Source: Flavisphingomonas formosensis (GTDB lineage: Bacteria; Pseudomonadota; Alphaproteobacteria; Sphingomonadales; Sphingomonadaceae). From it: 64,000 nt of DNA. Position numbers and translations under genes: made by a program. The stretch is from the NCBI RefSeq assembly GCF_009755815.1, contig NZ_WRPK01000001.1, forward strand, positions 558,001-622,000. Reading direction: 5' to 3'. Position 1 is the stretch's first letter, and every line of letters begins with the position of its first letter. Under the pieces are notes generated by a model that worked only from the letters and a program-made list of their open reading frames with translations, was not told the origin of the DNA and searched no databases. Positions 57,500 to 64,000 of the stretch are shown here, one piece after another.

Positions 57500-58282
57500 C
57501 TATCGCTCGATCAGCCGCGTGTAGAGGTGCCAGGTCGCGTAGCCGAGCACCGGCATCACGACGGCAAGACCGATGAACAGGGGAATGCTGCCGATCACCA
57601 GCAGCGCCGCGACGATCAGGCCCCAGAGCGCGATCGTAGCCGGATTGTGCACCGTCGCGCGCAGCGAGGTGGCGGCGGCGGTGGCAGCCGGCACCGGCCG
57701 GTCGACCAGCATCGGGAAGGTCACCACGCTCACCGCGAGCGCGATGATCGCGAAGCCGAGGCCTACGAGATTGCCGAACAGGATGAGCTGCAAGCCCGCG
57801 GCAGTGGTGAACATGTCGGCCAGGAAGGCCTGGATGGTCAGCGCGTTGTTGAAGCCGAAGCTGTGCTGATAGAGCTGGGCCGCGACGTCGAGCCATGTGA
57901 GGAAGAGCAGCGCCAGCGCGATCGTCGAGACGAGCAATTCCTTGGCCGCCGGGCCCCGCCACGGATCGAGGAAATGGGTCCAGCCCGATTCGAGCCCTTG
58001 CTCGCGCCGGCGCGCCAGTTCGTAGAAGCCGACCGCAACGGTCGGCCCCATCAATGAGAGTCCCGCGATGAGCGGAAAGAGCAACGGCATCAGCGTGCCG
58101 TTGAGCGCGAAGGCGGCAGCCATCAGCCCTACCAGCGGATAGAGGAAACCGATCATCAGCAGATCGCCGCGATGTTCCTTGAAATCGGACCATCCTTCGG
58201 CCAGCGCCCATCGCAGATCGGCGAGCCCTATGGAGCGCACGTGCGGAACGGTATCGGTGGTGGTCGGTACGGTATGAGCCAT
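57500..58282 (-). CDS. DUF2189 membrane protein
   Basis: A 260-residue inner-membrane protein with about six hydrophobic segments. The N-terminal LADLRWALAEGWSDFKEHRGDLLMIGFLYPLVGL and the internal LMGPTVAVGFYELARRREQG match DUF2189. Function unknown. The ATG at 58282 is preceded by GGAGGGCTTGCC. Divergent from nrdA across 454 bp. Confidence 0.85.
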   Translation of the reverse strand: MAHTVPTTTDTVPHVRSIGLADLRWALAEGWSDFKEHRGDLLMIGFLYPLVGLMAAAFALNGTLMPLLFPLIAGLSLMGPTVAVGFYELARRREQGLESGWTHFLDPWRGPAAKELLVSTIALALLFLTWLDVAAQLYQHSFGFNNALTIQAFLADMFTTAAGLQLILFGNLVGLGFAIIALAVSVVTFPMLVDRPVPAATAAATSLRATVHNPATIALWGLIVAALLVIGSIPLFIGLAVVMPVLGYATWHLYTRLIER

Positions 58283-58537
58283 GGCAAGCCCTCCTCGACG
58301 CGGACGGGCACAGGTCCGTCCTCAGCGATCGATGCCGCCGGGGCCGGGGCTCGGCCTCCGGAACGACCGGCGGCGAACAGGCGATAATATTACGCCTTTC
58401 GATACGGGATACAAAGCGCGAAATTAGCCCGGAATTTGGGGGTTTTCACCGCCTGGGCGGCCATGAGGCGAATCGAAATTACGACGAATGGAGTATCGTC
58501 AAGCATATTTATCGTCTTGCGCCCCGCTGTGGTTGAG

Positions 58538-58553
58538 GCACAATGTCTAGTGT
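58538..58553. promoter_or_regulatory. NrdR box 1
   Basis: GCACAATGTCTAGTGT resembles the palindromic NrdR consensus ACACwATATmTwGTGT. An 11-bp core (ACAATGTCTAG) is repeated inverted in box 2, exactly 32 bp downstream, the three-turn spacing usual for paired NrdR boxes. Confidence 0.78.
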
Positions 58554-58569
58554 TCGCAGCAAGGGGGCG

Positions 58570-58585
58570 ACCCTAGACATTGTAG
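58570..58585. promoter_or_regulatory. NrdR box 2
   Basis: ACCCTAGACATTGTAG; its reverse complement carries the same ACAATGTCTAG core as box 1. The pair should allow cooperative binding of the ATP-cone repressor NrdR ahead of nrdA. Confidence 0.75.
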
Positions 58586-58709
58586 CACCTCCCGGCCCAC
58601 GGTTTCGTGGATGGGTATCGTTTTGCCCTGTGGAAAGCGGGGAAAAACGCATGTCACGGGCTGCAATGTGGCTGTCGGCGCACTATGTTGGGGGGCTCTG
58701 CCCCAGTTT

Positions 58710-58724
58710 GAACGGAACAGGAAC
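58710..58724 (+). promoter_or_regulatory. LexA-like (SOS) box before nrdA
   Basis: GAAC-GGAACAG-GAAC fits the alphaproteobacterial LexA direct repeat GAACN7GAAC, 12 bp before the nrdA ATG. A third GAAC within the spacer makes chance repetition possible, so this is less secure than the box at 14668. Confidence 0.55.
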
Positions 58725-58736
58725 AGGGGTAGCGTT

Positions 58737-60641
58737 ATGGACCTTTCCACCAGCAGTGAAGTGAGCGCGAACGACGTGGCCACCATGATCGAGACACCGC
58801 CCGCCCAGGCGGATACCGCGATGAGCGTGTCCTCCAGGGGCGTGCTGGCGAAACCATATCCGGTCGAGGTCGATCATGGCCGCGACGCGCTGCTCACCGA
58901 TTTCGGCAAGGAGACGCTGCGGGACCGCTATCTGCTGCCCGGCGAATCCTATCAGGACCTGTTCGTGCGCGTGGCCTCGGCCTATGCCGACGATGCCGCG
59001 CACGCCCAGCGCATCTACGATTATATCTCTCGGCTGTGGTTCATGCCCGCCACCCCCGTTCTGTCGAACGGCGGCACCGGGCGGGGCCTGCCCATCTCCT
59101 GCTATCTCAACTCGGTGGACGACAGCCTGGAAGGCATCGTCAACACCTGGAACGAGAATGTCTGGCTCGCCTCGCGCGGCGGCGGCATCGGCACCTATTG
59201 GGGCGCGGTGCGCGGCATCGGCGAAGCGGTCGGCCTCAATGGCAAGACCAGCGGCATCATTCCGTTCGTACGCGTGATGGACAGCCTGACGCTCGCGATC
59301 AGCCAGGGCTCGTTGCGCCGCGGCTCGGCCGCCTGCTATCTCGACATCTCGCATCCCGAGATCGAGGAATTCCTCGAAATCCGTAAGCCGAGCGGCGACT
59401 TCAACCGCAAGGCGCTGAACCTTCATCATGGCGTGCTGATCACCGACGCCTTCATGGAGGCGGTGCGCGATGGCGCCGAATGGACGCTGCGTAGCCCCAA
59501 GGACGGTTCCGAGCGCGGATCGGTCGATGCGCGCGCGCTGTTCCAGAAATTGGTCGAAACCCGCCTAGCGACCGGCGAGCCCTATATCGTCTTCGCCGAC
59601 ACGGTGAACCGGATGATGCCGAAGCATCATCGCGAGCTCGGCCTCAAGGTCTCGACTTCGAATCTCTGCTCGGAAATCACGCTGCCGACCGGGCGCGACC
59701 AGCATGGCAAGGATCGCACCGCGGTCTGCTGCCTCTCGAGTCTCAACCTCGAGACTTGGGACGAGTGGAACGGCGACAAGCAGTTCATCGAGGACGTGAT
59801 GCGTTTCCTCGACAACGTCCTCACCGACTATATCGCCCGTGCGCCGGACGAGATGGCGCGGGCCAAATATTCGGCGGAGCGCGAACGGTCGGTCGGCCTC
59901 GGCGTGATGGGCTTCCACAGCTTCCTGCAGGCCCGCGGCCTCGCCTTCGAGGGCGCGATGGCCAAGAGCTGGAACCTCAAGATCTTCCGCCACATCGCGC
60001 AGAAGGCCGAGGAAGCCTCGATGCTGCTCGCCTCGGAGCGCGGGCCGTGCCCCGACGCTGCCGAGCGCGGCGTGATGGAGCGCTTCTCCTGCAAGATGGC
60101 GATCGCGCCCACCGCGTCGATCTCGATCATCTGCGGCGGCACATCGGCCTGCATCGAGCCGATCCCGGCGAACATCTACACCCACAAGACGCTGTCCGGC
60201 AGCTTCTCGATCAAGAACGTCTATCTGCAGAAGCTGCTGCAGGCGAAGTCCAAGGATTCGGATGCCGTCTGGAACTCGATCCTGGAGAAGGGCGGCTCCG
60301 TGCAGCATCTCGACTTCCTGACCCAGGAAGAGAAGGACTGCTACAAGACCAGCTTCGAGATCGACCAGCGCTGGCTGATCGAGCTGCAGGCGGACCGCAC
60401 CCCCTATATCGATCAGTCGACCAGCCTGAACCTGTTCATCCCGGCCGACGTCGACAAGTGGGATCTGCTGATGCTCCACTATCGGGCGTGGGAATTGGGC
60501 ATCAAGTCGCTCTATTATCTGCGGTCCAAGTCGGTACAGCGTGCCGCCTTCGCCGGTGGAGTGGAAGCGGACAACACGCCGGACCTTCGCCAGATCGAAG
60601 TCGAGGCGAAGGATTATGACGAATGCCTCGCCTGCCAGTGA
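58737..60641 (+). CDS. nrdA: Ribonucleoside-diphosphate reductase, alpha subunit
   Basis: A 634-residue class I catalytic subunit. ATPVLSNGGTGRGLPISCYLNSV, the substrate-site NLCSEITLPT and CCLSSLNLETW, GVMGFHSFLQARGL, PTASISIICGGTSACIEPIPANIYTHKT, and C-terminal DECLACQ (CxxC that re-reduces the active site) are diagnostic. The N-terminus is too short for a full ATP cone, so activity-site regulation is probably absent. The beta subunit gene is not next to it, which is unusual. Control by NrdR and possibly LexA is suggested upstream. Confidence 0.95.
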   Translation: MDLSTSSEVSANDVATMIETPPAQADTAMSVSSRGVLAKPYPVEVDHGRDALLTDFGKETLRDRYLLPGESYQDLFVRVASAYADDAAHAQRIYDYISRLWFMPATPVLSNGGTGRGLPISCYLNSVDDSLEGIVNTWNENVWLASRGGGIGTYWGAVRGIGEAVGLNGKTSGIIPFVRVMDSLTLAISQGSLRRGSAACYLDISHPEIEEFLEIRKPSGDFNRKALNLHHGVLITDAFMEAVRDGAEWTLRSPKDGSERGSVDARALFQKLVETRLATGEPYIVFADTVNRMMPKHHRELGLKVSTSNLCSEITLPTGRDQHGKDRTAVCCLSSLNLETWDEWNGDKQFIEDVMRFLDNVLTDYIARAPDEMARAKYSAERERSVGLGVMGFHSFLQARGLAFEGAMAKSWNLKIFRHIAQKAEEASMLLASERGPCPDAAERGVMERFSCKMAIAPTASISIICGGTSACIEPIPANIYTHKTLSGSFSIKNVYLQKLLQAKSKDSDAVWNSILEKGGSVQHLDFLTQEEKDCYKTSFEIDQRWLIELQADRTPYIDQSTSLNLFIPADVDKWDLLMLHYRAWELGIKSLYYLRSKSVQRAAFAGGVEADNTPDLRQIEVEAKDYDECLACQ

Positions 60642-60654
60642 GGCGGGCCGGGCG

Positions 60655-61158
60655 ATGACCACGATCGACGCGCTCGCGGCGCGGCTGGCCGCTCTGGAGG
60701 ATGAGCGGGCGGTTCGCGCTCTCATCGAGCGCTATGGTCACCTGATCGATTATGGCCGCGACGCCGAGTGGGTCGCGGCCTTCACCTCCGACGGCGCCTA
60801 TGAGCTGATCTTCCGCTGCGGCGTGCCGCCGGCGATGGCCGAGGCTTTCCCGCACGCCATCCTCGCGGCGGACCGTTTCCGGGTGGAAGGCGCCGAGGCG
60901 CTGGCGGGCTTCATCGCCACCCACACCTATGCCCCGAATGCCTGGCACAAGCATGTCGTGGTCGATCCGCAAATCACGATCGATGGCGATGACGCGACGG
61001 CGGAAAGCTATTTCCTGCGTATCGATCTGATCGAAGGGCGGCGCGAAATCCTCTCCTTCGGCCGCTATCGCGATCGCATTGTCCGCGGCGCCGACGGCAT
61101 CTGGCGTTTTGCGGAACGGGTCATGGAAGTCGAATCCGCACCCGGCGATCCCGCCTGA
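60655..61158 (+). CDS. SnoaL/NTF2-like protein
   Basis: A 167-residue cone-shaped-fold protein of the SnoaL-like group: LEDERAVRALIERYGHLIDYGRDAEWVAAFTSDGAYE at the N-terminus, HKHVVVDPQITIDGDDATAESYFLRID and RYRDRIVRGADGIWRFAERVMEVE later. Such proteins may be isomerases, dehydratases or binding proteins; this one is unassigned. I use ATG 60655; an ATG at 60616 with AAGGATT upstream would overlap nrdA. 13 bp after nrdA. Confidence 0.8.
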   Translation: MTTIDALAARLAALEDERAVRALIERYGHLIDYGRDAEWVAAFTSDGAYELIFRCGVPPAMAEAFPHAILAADRFRVEGAEALAGFIATHTYAPNAWHKHVVVDPQITIDGDDATAESYFLRIDLIEGRREILSFGRYRDRIVRGADGIWRFAERVMEVESAPGDPA

Positions 61159-61244
61159 CCGAAGCGTATCCGGGCGCGCACCGCAGCGGCTTGTGATACC
61201 GCGATTGCAAGCCGGCAGGCGAGTCCACCTGCCTCGAAGTCGCG

Positions 61245-61547
61245 CTAGAAACCTGCCACCGCCGTCTCGACGTGGCCGACCTGCGGAGCCGCGGCGAAAT
61301 AGCCGCCCACGAGCCCGCGCCACTGATCGAAGGCGGGAGATTCACGAAAATGGACCATATGGTCCTCGACCGTATCCCAGGCGACGACCAGCATATAGGC
61401 GCCCAGCTCCTCGATCGACCGGTCGAGCCGCATCCCGCGGCACCCCTGCGCCGCGCGGAACAGCGGCACGGCCTCTGCCACGGCTGCCTCGAAGCTCTCC
61501 CGATTTTCGGGTGCGATGCGGATATGGGCGATCTCGTTCACGCTCAT
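61245..61547 (-). CDS. Antibiotic-biosynthesis-monooxygenase (ABM) domain protein
   Basis: A 100-residue ferredoxin-like protein: IAHIRIAPENRESFEAAVAEAVPLFRAAQGCRGMRLDRSIEELGAYMLVVAWDTVEDHMVHFRESPAFDQWRGLVGGYF. Single-domain ABM proteins can be quinol or heme monooxygenases or have other roles; nothing here decides. 78 bp after the MocR gene, same strand, probably one transcript. Confidence 0.88.
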   Translation of the reverse strand: MSVNEIAHIRIAPENRESFEAAVAEAVPLFRAAQGCRGMRLDRSIEELGAYMLVVAWDTVEDHMVHFRESPAFDQWRGLVGGYFAAAPQVGHVETAVAGF

Positions 61548-61625
61548 GCGGCAGCTCCAGCAATGGTGATGCCGCCGCCTATCATGTCGGTATCGGTCGA
61601 GGCCAGAGCATGGTCTCCCCCTTCC

Positions 61626-62999
61626 CTAAACCACCGCCTGCCCGCGCGCTGCTTCACGCTGCAGCAGCGCCTCCAGCCGCGCGAGCGCGCGGCGCAGTCG
61701 CTCATGATCGATCGCCCCGCCGATCGAGATGCGCACGGCAGGCGCCGCCTCGCCCTTGCGCACCGCAAAGGCTTCGCCCGGCACGATCGAGAGACCGGCC
61801 GGCCGCACTGTCGAGGCCAGCTCCGCCGCGCTGATCGCGCCGCCGAGCCTCAGCCAGATGTGATAACCCTCCGGATGCGCCGAATAGTCCGTCTCGGCGA
61901 GATGATGTGCGGCGATGCGCTGGCGGGCGATGCCTTCCGCGCGCACCGCCTGCACCAACTCGGCGAAGGTGCCGTCGCGCATCCATAGCGTAACCAGCGC
62001 GGCATTGAGCGGTGGCGCCATCACCGCCGTTTCATGCACGTCCGCGGCCAGGCGCCAGGCATCGCGGGCGGAAGGCGCGCGAACATGGGCGACGCGCAGC
62101 ACCGGCGAGATGATCTTGGAGACACTGGCGACGTGCCAGCTGCGCTCCGGCGCGAGCGCTGCAAAACTCGGCAGCGGCGCCGCGGGCAGCTGGCCATAGG
62201 CATCGTCCTCGATGATCGTGAGCCCGTGGCGGCGGGCGATCGCGGCGATCGCCTCGCGGCGGTCGAGCGGCAGGGTGGCGGTGGTCGGGTTGTCGTTGGT
62301 CGGCACCAGGTAGAGCGCCTTGGCGCCATCCGCGGCGCCCCGGTCGACCGCCTCGGGCAGTAGGCCCTCGCCATCGCTCTCCAGCGGCACGACGCGCAGG
62401 CCGAAGCGCGCGGCGAGCGCCAGCATGCCGGGATAGGCATAGCGGCCGGCCAGCACGGTGTCGCCCGGTGCCAGCGTCGCTCCGAAAATGGCATGCAGGG
62501 CGTTCTGCCCGCCTGCGGTGATCAGCAGTTCGTCCTCGCTGGCCGGGATGCCGCGCGCGTGGAGCGCCGCTGCCGCCTGCCGCCGGTCGTGCGCGCTGCC
62601 GCCGGCCGGCTGATATTGCAGCAGTGGCGATTGGCCGCCGGCACGCAGCAGCGTCGCCGTGCCGACGCGGATCGCCTCGGGCAAAAGCGCGAAGCCAGGC
62701 TGCGGCGGCATGTTCATTCCGGTATCCGCCTCGTCTGCCGGCGGCGGCGCATCCGCGCCGTTTCGCACATAGCTGCCGAGCCGGCCCGCGCCTTCGATCA
62801 GCCCGGCATCGCGCGCCATCCCATAGGCGCGCGTCACAGTCGTCAGGTCGACATCGAGCTGCGCCGCCAGATCGCGCTGCGGCGGCAGTCGCTCGCCCGG
62901 CCGCAGCGCGCCCGTCCGCACCGCCTGCTCGATCGCCTCCGCTATGGCGAGATATTTGGGGCCGGGGTGGCCGTCGAGCCGCGGCAGCCAGTTTTGCAT
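61626..62999 (-). CDS. MocR-type (GntR-HTH plus aminotransferase) regulator
   Basis: A 457-residue protein. Residues ~1-75 are a GntR winged helix (KYLAIAEAIEQAVRTGALRPGERLPPQRDLAAQLDVDLTTVTRAYGMARDAGLI); the rest is a fold-type-I aminotransferase-like domain with ITAGGQNALHAIFGATLAPGD, NPTTATLP, DDAYGQLP and SVSKIISP holding the PLP lysine. It should bind PLP or an amino-acid adduct and control the divergent DUF983 gene or its own operon. Candidate operator lies directly upstream. Confidence 0.92.
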   Translation of the reverse strand: MQNWLPRLDGHPGPKYLAIAEAIEQAVRTGALRPGERLPPQRDLAAQLDVDLTTVTRAYGMARDAGLIEGAGRLGSYVRNGADAPPPADEADTGMNMPPQPGFALLPEAIRVGTATLLRAGGQSPLLQYQPAGGSAHDRRQAAAALHARGIPASEDELLITAGGQNALHAIFGATLAPGDTVLAGRYAYPGMLALAARFGLRVVPLESDGEGLLPEAVDRGAADGAKALYLVPTNDNPTTATLPLDRREAIAAIARRHGLTIIEDDAYGQLPAAPLPSFAALAPERSWHVASVSKIISPVLRVAHVRAPSARDAWRLAADVHETAVMAPPLNAALVTLWMRDGTFAELVQAVRAEGIARQRIAAHHLAETDYSAHPEGYHIWLRLGGAISAAELASTVRPAGLSIVPGEAFAVRKGEAAPAVRISIGGAIDHERLRRALARLEALLQREAARGQAVV

Positions 63000-63016
63000 G
63001 GATCGATACCCTGTCT

Positions 63017-63053
63017 ATGTATGGTTGATTGTATCCATACATTATACATACAT
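63017..63053. promoter_or_regulatory. Candidate MocR operator
   Basis: ATGTATGG (63017-63024) and CCATACAT (63035-63042) form an 8-bp perfect inverted repeat; a further TATACATACAT (63044-63053) adds a related half-site. The AT-rich stretch lies between the divergent MocR-type and DUF983 genes, as MocR operators usually do. Confidence 0.6.
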
Positions 63054-63088
63054 TGTGGCCAATGAATTTCGCGGGAAGGACATGTCCG

Positions 63089-63556
63089 ATGCCACAACAA
63101 ACAGTCACCGATCAGGCGGCCGAGGCGAGCGAGCGCGAATGGCCGAAACGCGAGCCGATCCAGACCGGCATACGCGGCCGCTGCCCCCGCTGCGGCGAGG
63201 GGCATCTTTTCAAGGGCTTCCTGACGTTGCGCGAGGAATGCGAGGTATGCGGGCTGAGCTACGCCTTTGCCGACCCTGCAGACGGGCCGGCCTTCTTCGT
63301 GATCTGCTTCGGCTGCGTGCCGGCGGTGGTGTTCGCGCTCACGCTGCAGATCAAGTTCGATCCGCCGACATGGGTGCATCTGTTCACCACGCTGCCCTTC
63401 CTGCTGCTGACCTGCCTGCTGCCGCTCCGTCCGCTCAAGGGGTGGCTGGTCTGCAGCCAATATTTCTTCAAGGCGGGCGAGGGCCGGATCGCCGAGCCCT
63501 GGTATCCTTATGGCCCGGCCGGCCCGGCCGTCGCCGTGCCGGAGCGCCAATGGTGA
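63089..63556 (+). CDS. DUF983 membrane protein
   Basis: A 155-residue protein with a zinc ribbon (GRCPRCGEGHLFKGFLTLREECEVCGL) followed by two membrane helices (FFVICFGCVPAVVFALTL; WVHLFTTLPFLLLTCLLPL) and PLKGWLVCSQYFFKAGEG, the pattern of DUF983. Function unknown. AAGGA lies 8 bp before the ATG. The next gene starts within its last codons. Confidence 0.88.
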   Translation: MPQQTVTDQAAEASEREWPKREPIQTGIRGRCPRCGEGHLFKGFLTLREECEVCGLSYAFADPADGPAFFVICFGCVPAVVFALTLQIKFDPPTWVHLFTTLPFLLLTCLLPLRPLKGWLVCSQYFFKAGEGRIAEPWYPYGPAGPAVAVPERQW

Positions 63557-63855
63557 GCAACTCGGCTGCCTTCGTCGACGATGCGCGCCGCGCGGCGGGC
63601 CGCATGTTCATCGATCGGGGCTATCGCCACGAGGCCGAGATCGTCTTGTCCGGACATGGCGACGATTTCGCCGAGGTGCGTATCGCGCTGGCGCTGCTCG
63701 AAGCACAGGCGCGCCGGCAGCGGAGCCTGCTCGATACGCTTGCCGCCTATGCCGATCCGGATTTCTGGGACAATCTGGAAGACGGCACGGCCCCGGCGGC
63801 CGACGATCGCGGCGCGATGGCGCGCGCCGCGCTGAAGGCCGCGGCAACGCGCTGA
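63550..63855 (+). CDS. Small hypothetical protein
   Basis: A 101-residue helical protein (VDDARRAAGRMFIDRGYRHEAEIVLSGHGDDFAEVRIALALLEAQARRQRSLLDTLAAYADPDFWDNLEDG) with no family I recognise. ATG overlaps the stop of the DUF983 gene, so it is co-translated. No signal peptide or membrane helix. Confidence 0.72.
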   Translation: MVSNSAAFVDDARRAAGRMFIDRGYRHEAEIVLSGHGDDFAEVRIALALLEAQARRQRSLLDTLAAYADPDFWDNLEDGTAPAADDRGAMARAALKAAATR

Positions 63856-63965
63856 GCGCGGCACATCCGATTTGACGAAGCGCCTCGCGGATGGGACGGT
63901 GACGCCCGGTGCTGCGATTCCGGTCGCGGCCGATAATCGGAACAGGGCGAGCGGCGATCCCGGCG

Positions 63966-64000
63966 ATGACGGACCAGAATAGCGCGGCGATCGTCGATCA
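63966..64000 (+). CDS. Possible 5' end of a further gene, cut by the window edge
   Basis: An ATG at 63966 opens a frame reading MTDQNSAAIVD to the last base. Too short to identify and without a clear ribosome site. Confidence 0.25.
   Translation, partial: MTDQNSAAIVD

Larger units (their letters stand above)
58283..58736. other. nrdA regulatory region
   Basis: Long intergenic DNA between the divergent DUF2189 and nrdA genes. It has an AT-rich stretch (about 58380-58510), two NrdR-like boxes and a LexA-like box described separately. I see no gene in it. Confidence 0.7.

Noticed and set aside
57222-57524. Open frame of about 100 codons after spt
   Set aside because: It runs through both 27-bp repeats and into the DUF2189 gene antisense; no motif or start signal.
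58283-58540. B12 riboswitch before nrdA
   Set aside because: The downstream reductase is an oxygen-dependent class I enzyme and no cobalamin-box sequence is visible.

Overview
The window is GC-rich chromosomal DNA from an alphaproteobacterium, most likely a member of the Sphingomonadaceae. Pointers to this are a serine palmitoyltransferase paired with its own acyl carrier protein (sphingolipid synthesis), a large TonB-dependent receptor, direct-repeat LexA boxes of the alphaproteobacterial type (GAAC-N7-GAAC), a serC-serA-hisZ-purA block, and many short palindromic repeats between genes. Coding density is high and many neighbours overlap by ATGA or GTGA. I see no rRNA, tRNA, prophage, insertion sequence or CRISPR array.

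Layout. 0.1-5.7 kb: AraC regulator, divergent DUF1214-like protein plus short-chain dehydrogenase, then a TonB-dependent receptor with a clear terminator. 5.9-13.8 kb: threonine aldolase-like enzyme, DMT transporter, epimerase-like protein, aminopeptidase N, and a minus-strand pair of glycosyltransferase and radical SAM protein. 13.9-17.9 kb: glutathione transferase, then a DNA-repair locus made of a LexA-controlled radical SAM/HhH protein and a DUF4130-UdgX fusion, separated by an antisense DUF4345 gene. 17.9-24.3 kb: SLC13-type transporter, DUF202 and GFA proteins, and a four-gene Mla-type lipid transport operon on the minus strand. 24.5-31.8 kb: nucleotidyltransferase and HAD hydrolase, then serC, serA, a DUF559 gene bracketed by inverted repeats, hisZ and purA. 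31.9-38.9 kb: repetitive secreted protein, aroC, fabI, YihY/BrkB protein, DnaJ-type chaperone, zinc metallopeptidase, amidohydrolase.

39.1-45.8 kb is a three-gene operon (transglutaminase-DUF2126, circularly permuted ATP-grasp with alpha-E, second transglutaminase) that looks like a peptide ligation and cleavage system of unknown product. 46-50.4 kb: pdxH, a cation efflux protein, and an overlapping EF-hand protein, response regulator and histidine kinase. 50.5-54.3 kb: branched-chain 2-oxoacid dehydrogenase E1alpha, E1beta and E2, where E2 carries repeat insertions in its linker. 54.4-57.2 kb: glutathione transferase, stand-alone PycTM/DUF5706 membrane protein, acyl carrier protein and serine palmitoyltransferase. 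57.5-64 kb: DUF2189 protein, ribonucleotide reductase alpha with two NrdR-like boxes and a LexA-like box, SnoaL-like protein, monooxygenase-like protein, MocR regulator, DUF983 protein and a small unknown.

The most unusual points are a DUF559 nuclease-fold gene sitting between near-identical inverted repeats that also supply the ribosome-binding sequences for it and for hisZ, while its expected catalytic Asp is Asn; the same repeat inserted in frame in the E2 linker; a LexA-box-controlled radical SAM gene next to a covalent-type UdgX; paired NrdR boxes followed by a LexA box before nrdA; and head-to-head pairs of a 27-bp palindromic repeat with constant spacing. All functional statements rest on reading the sequence and on family knowledge; no database search was run.
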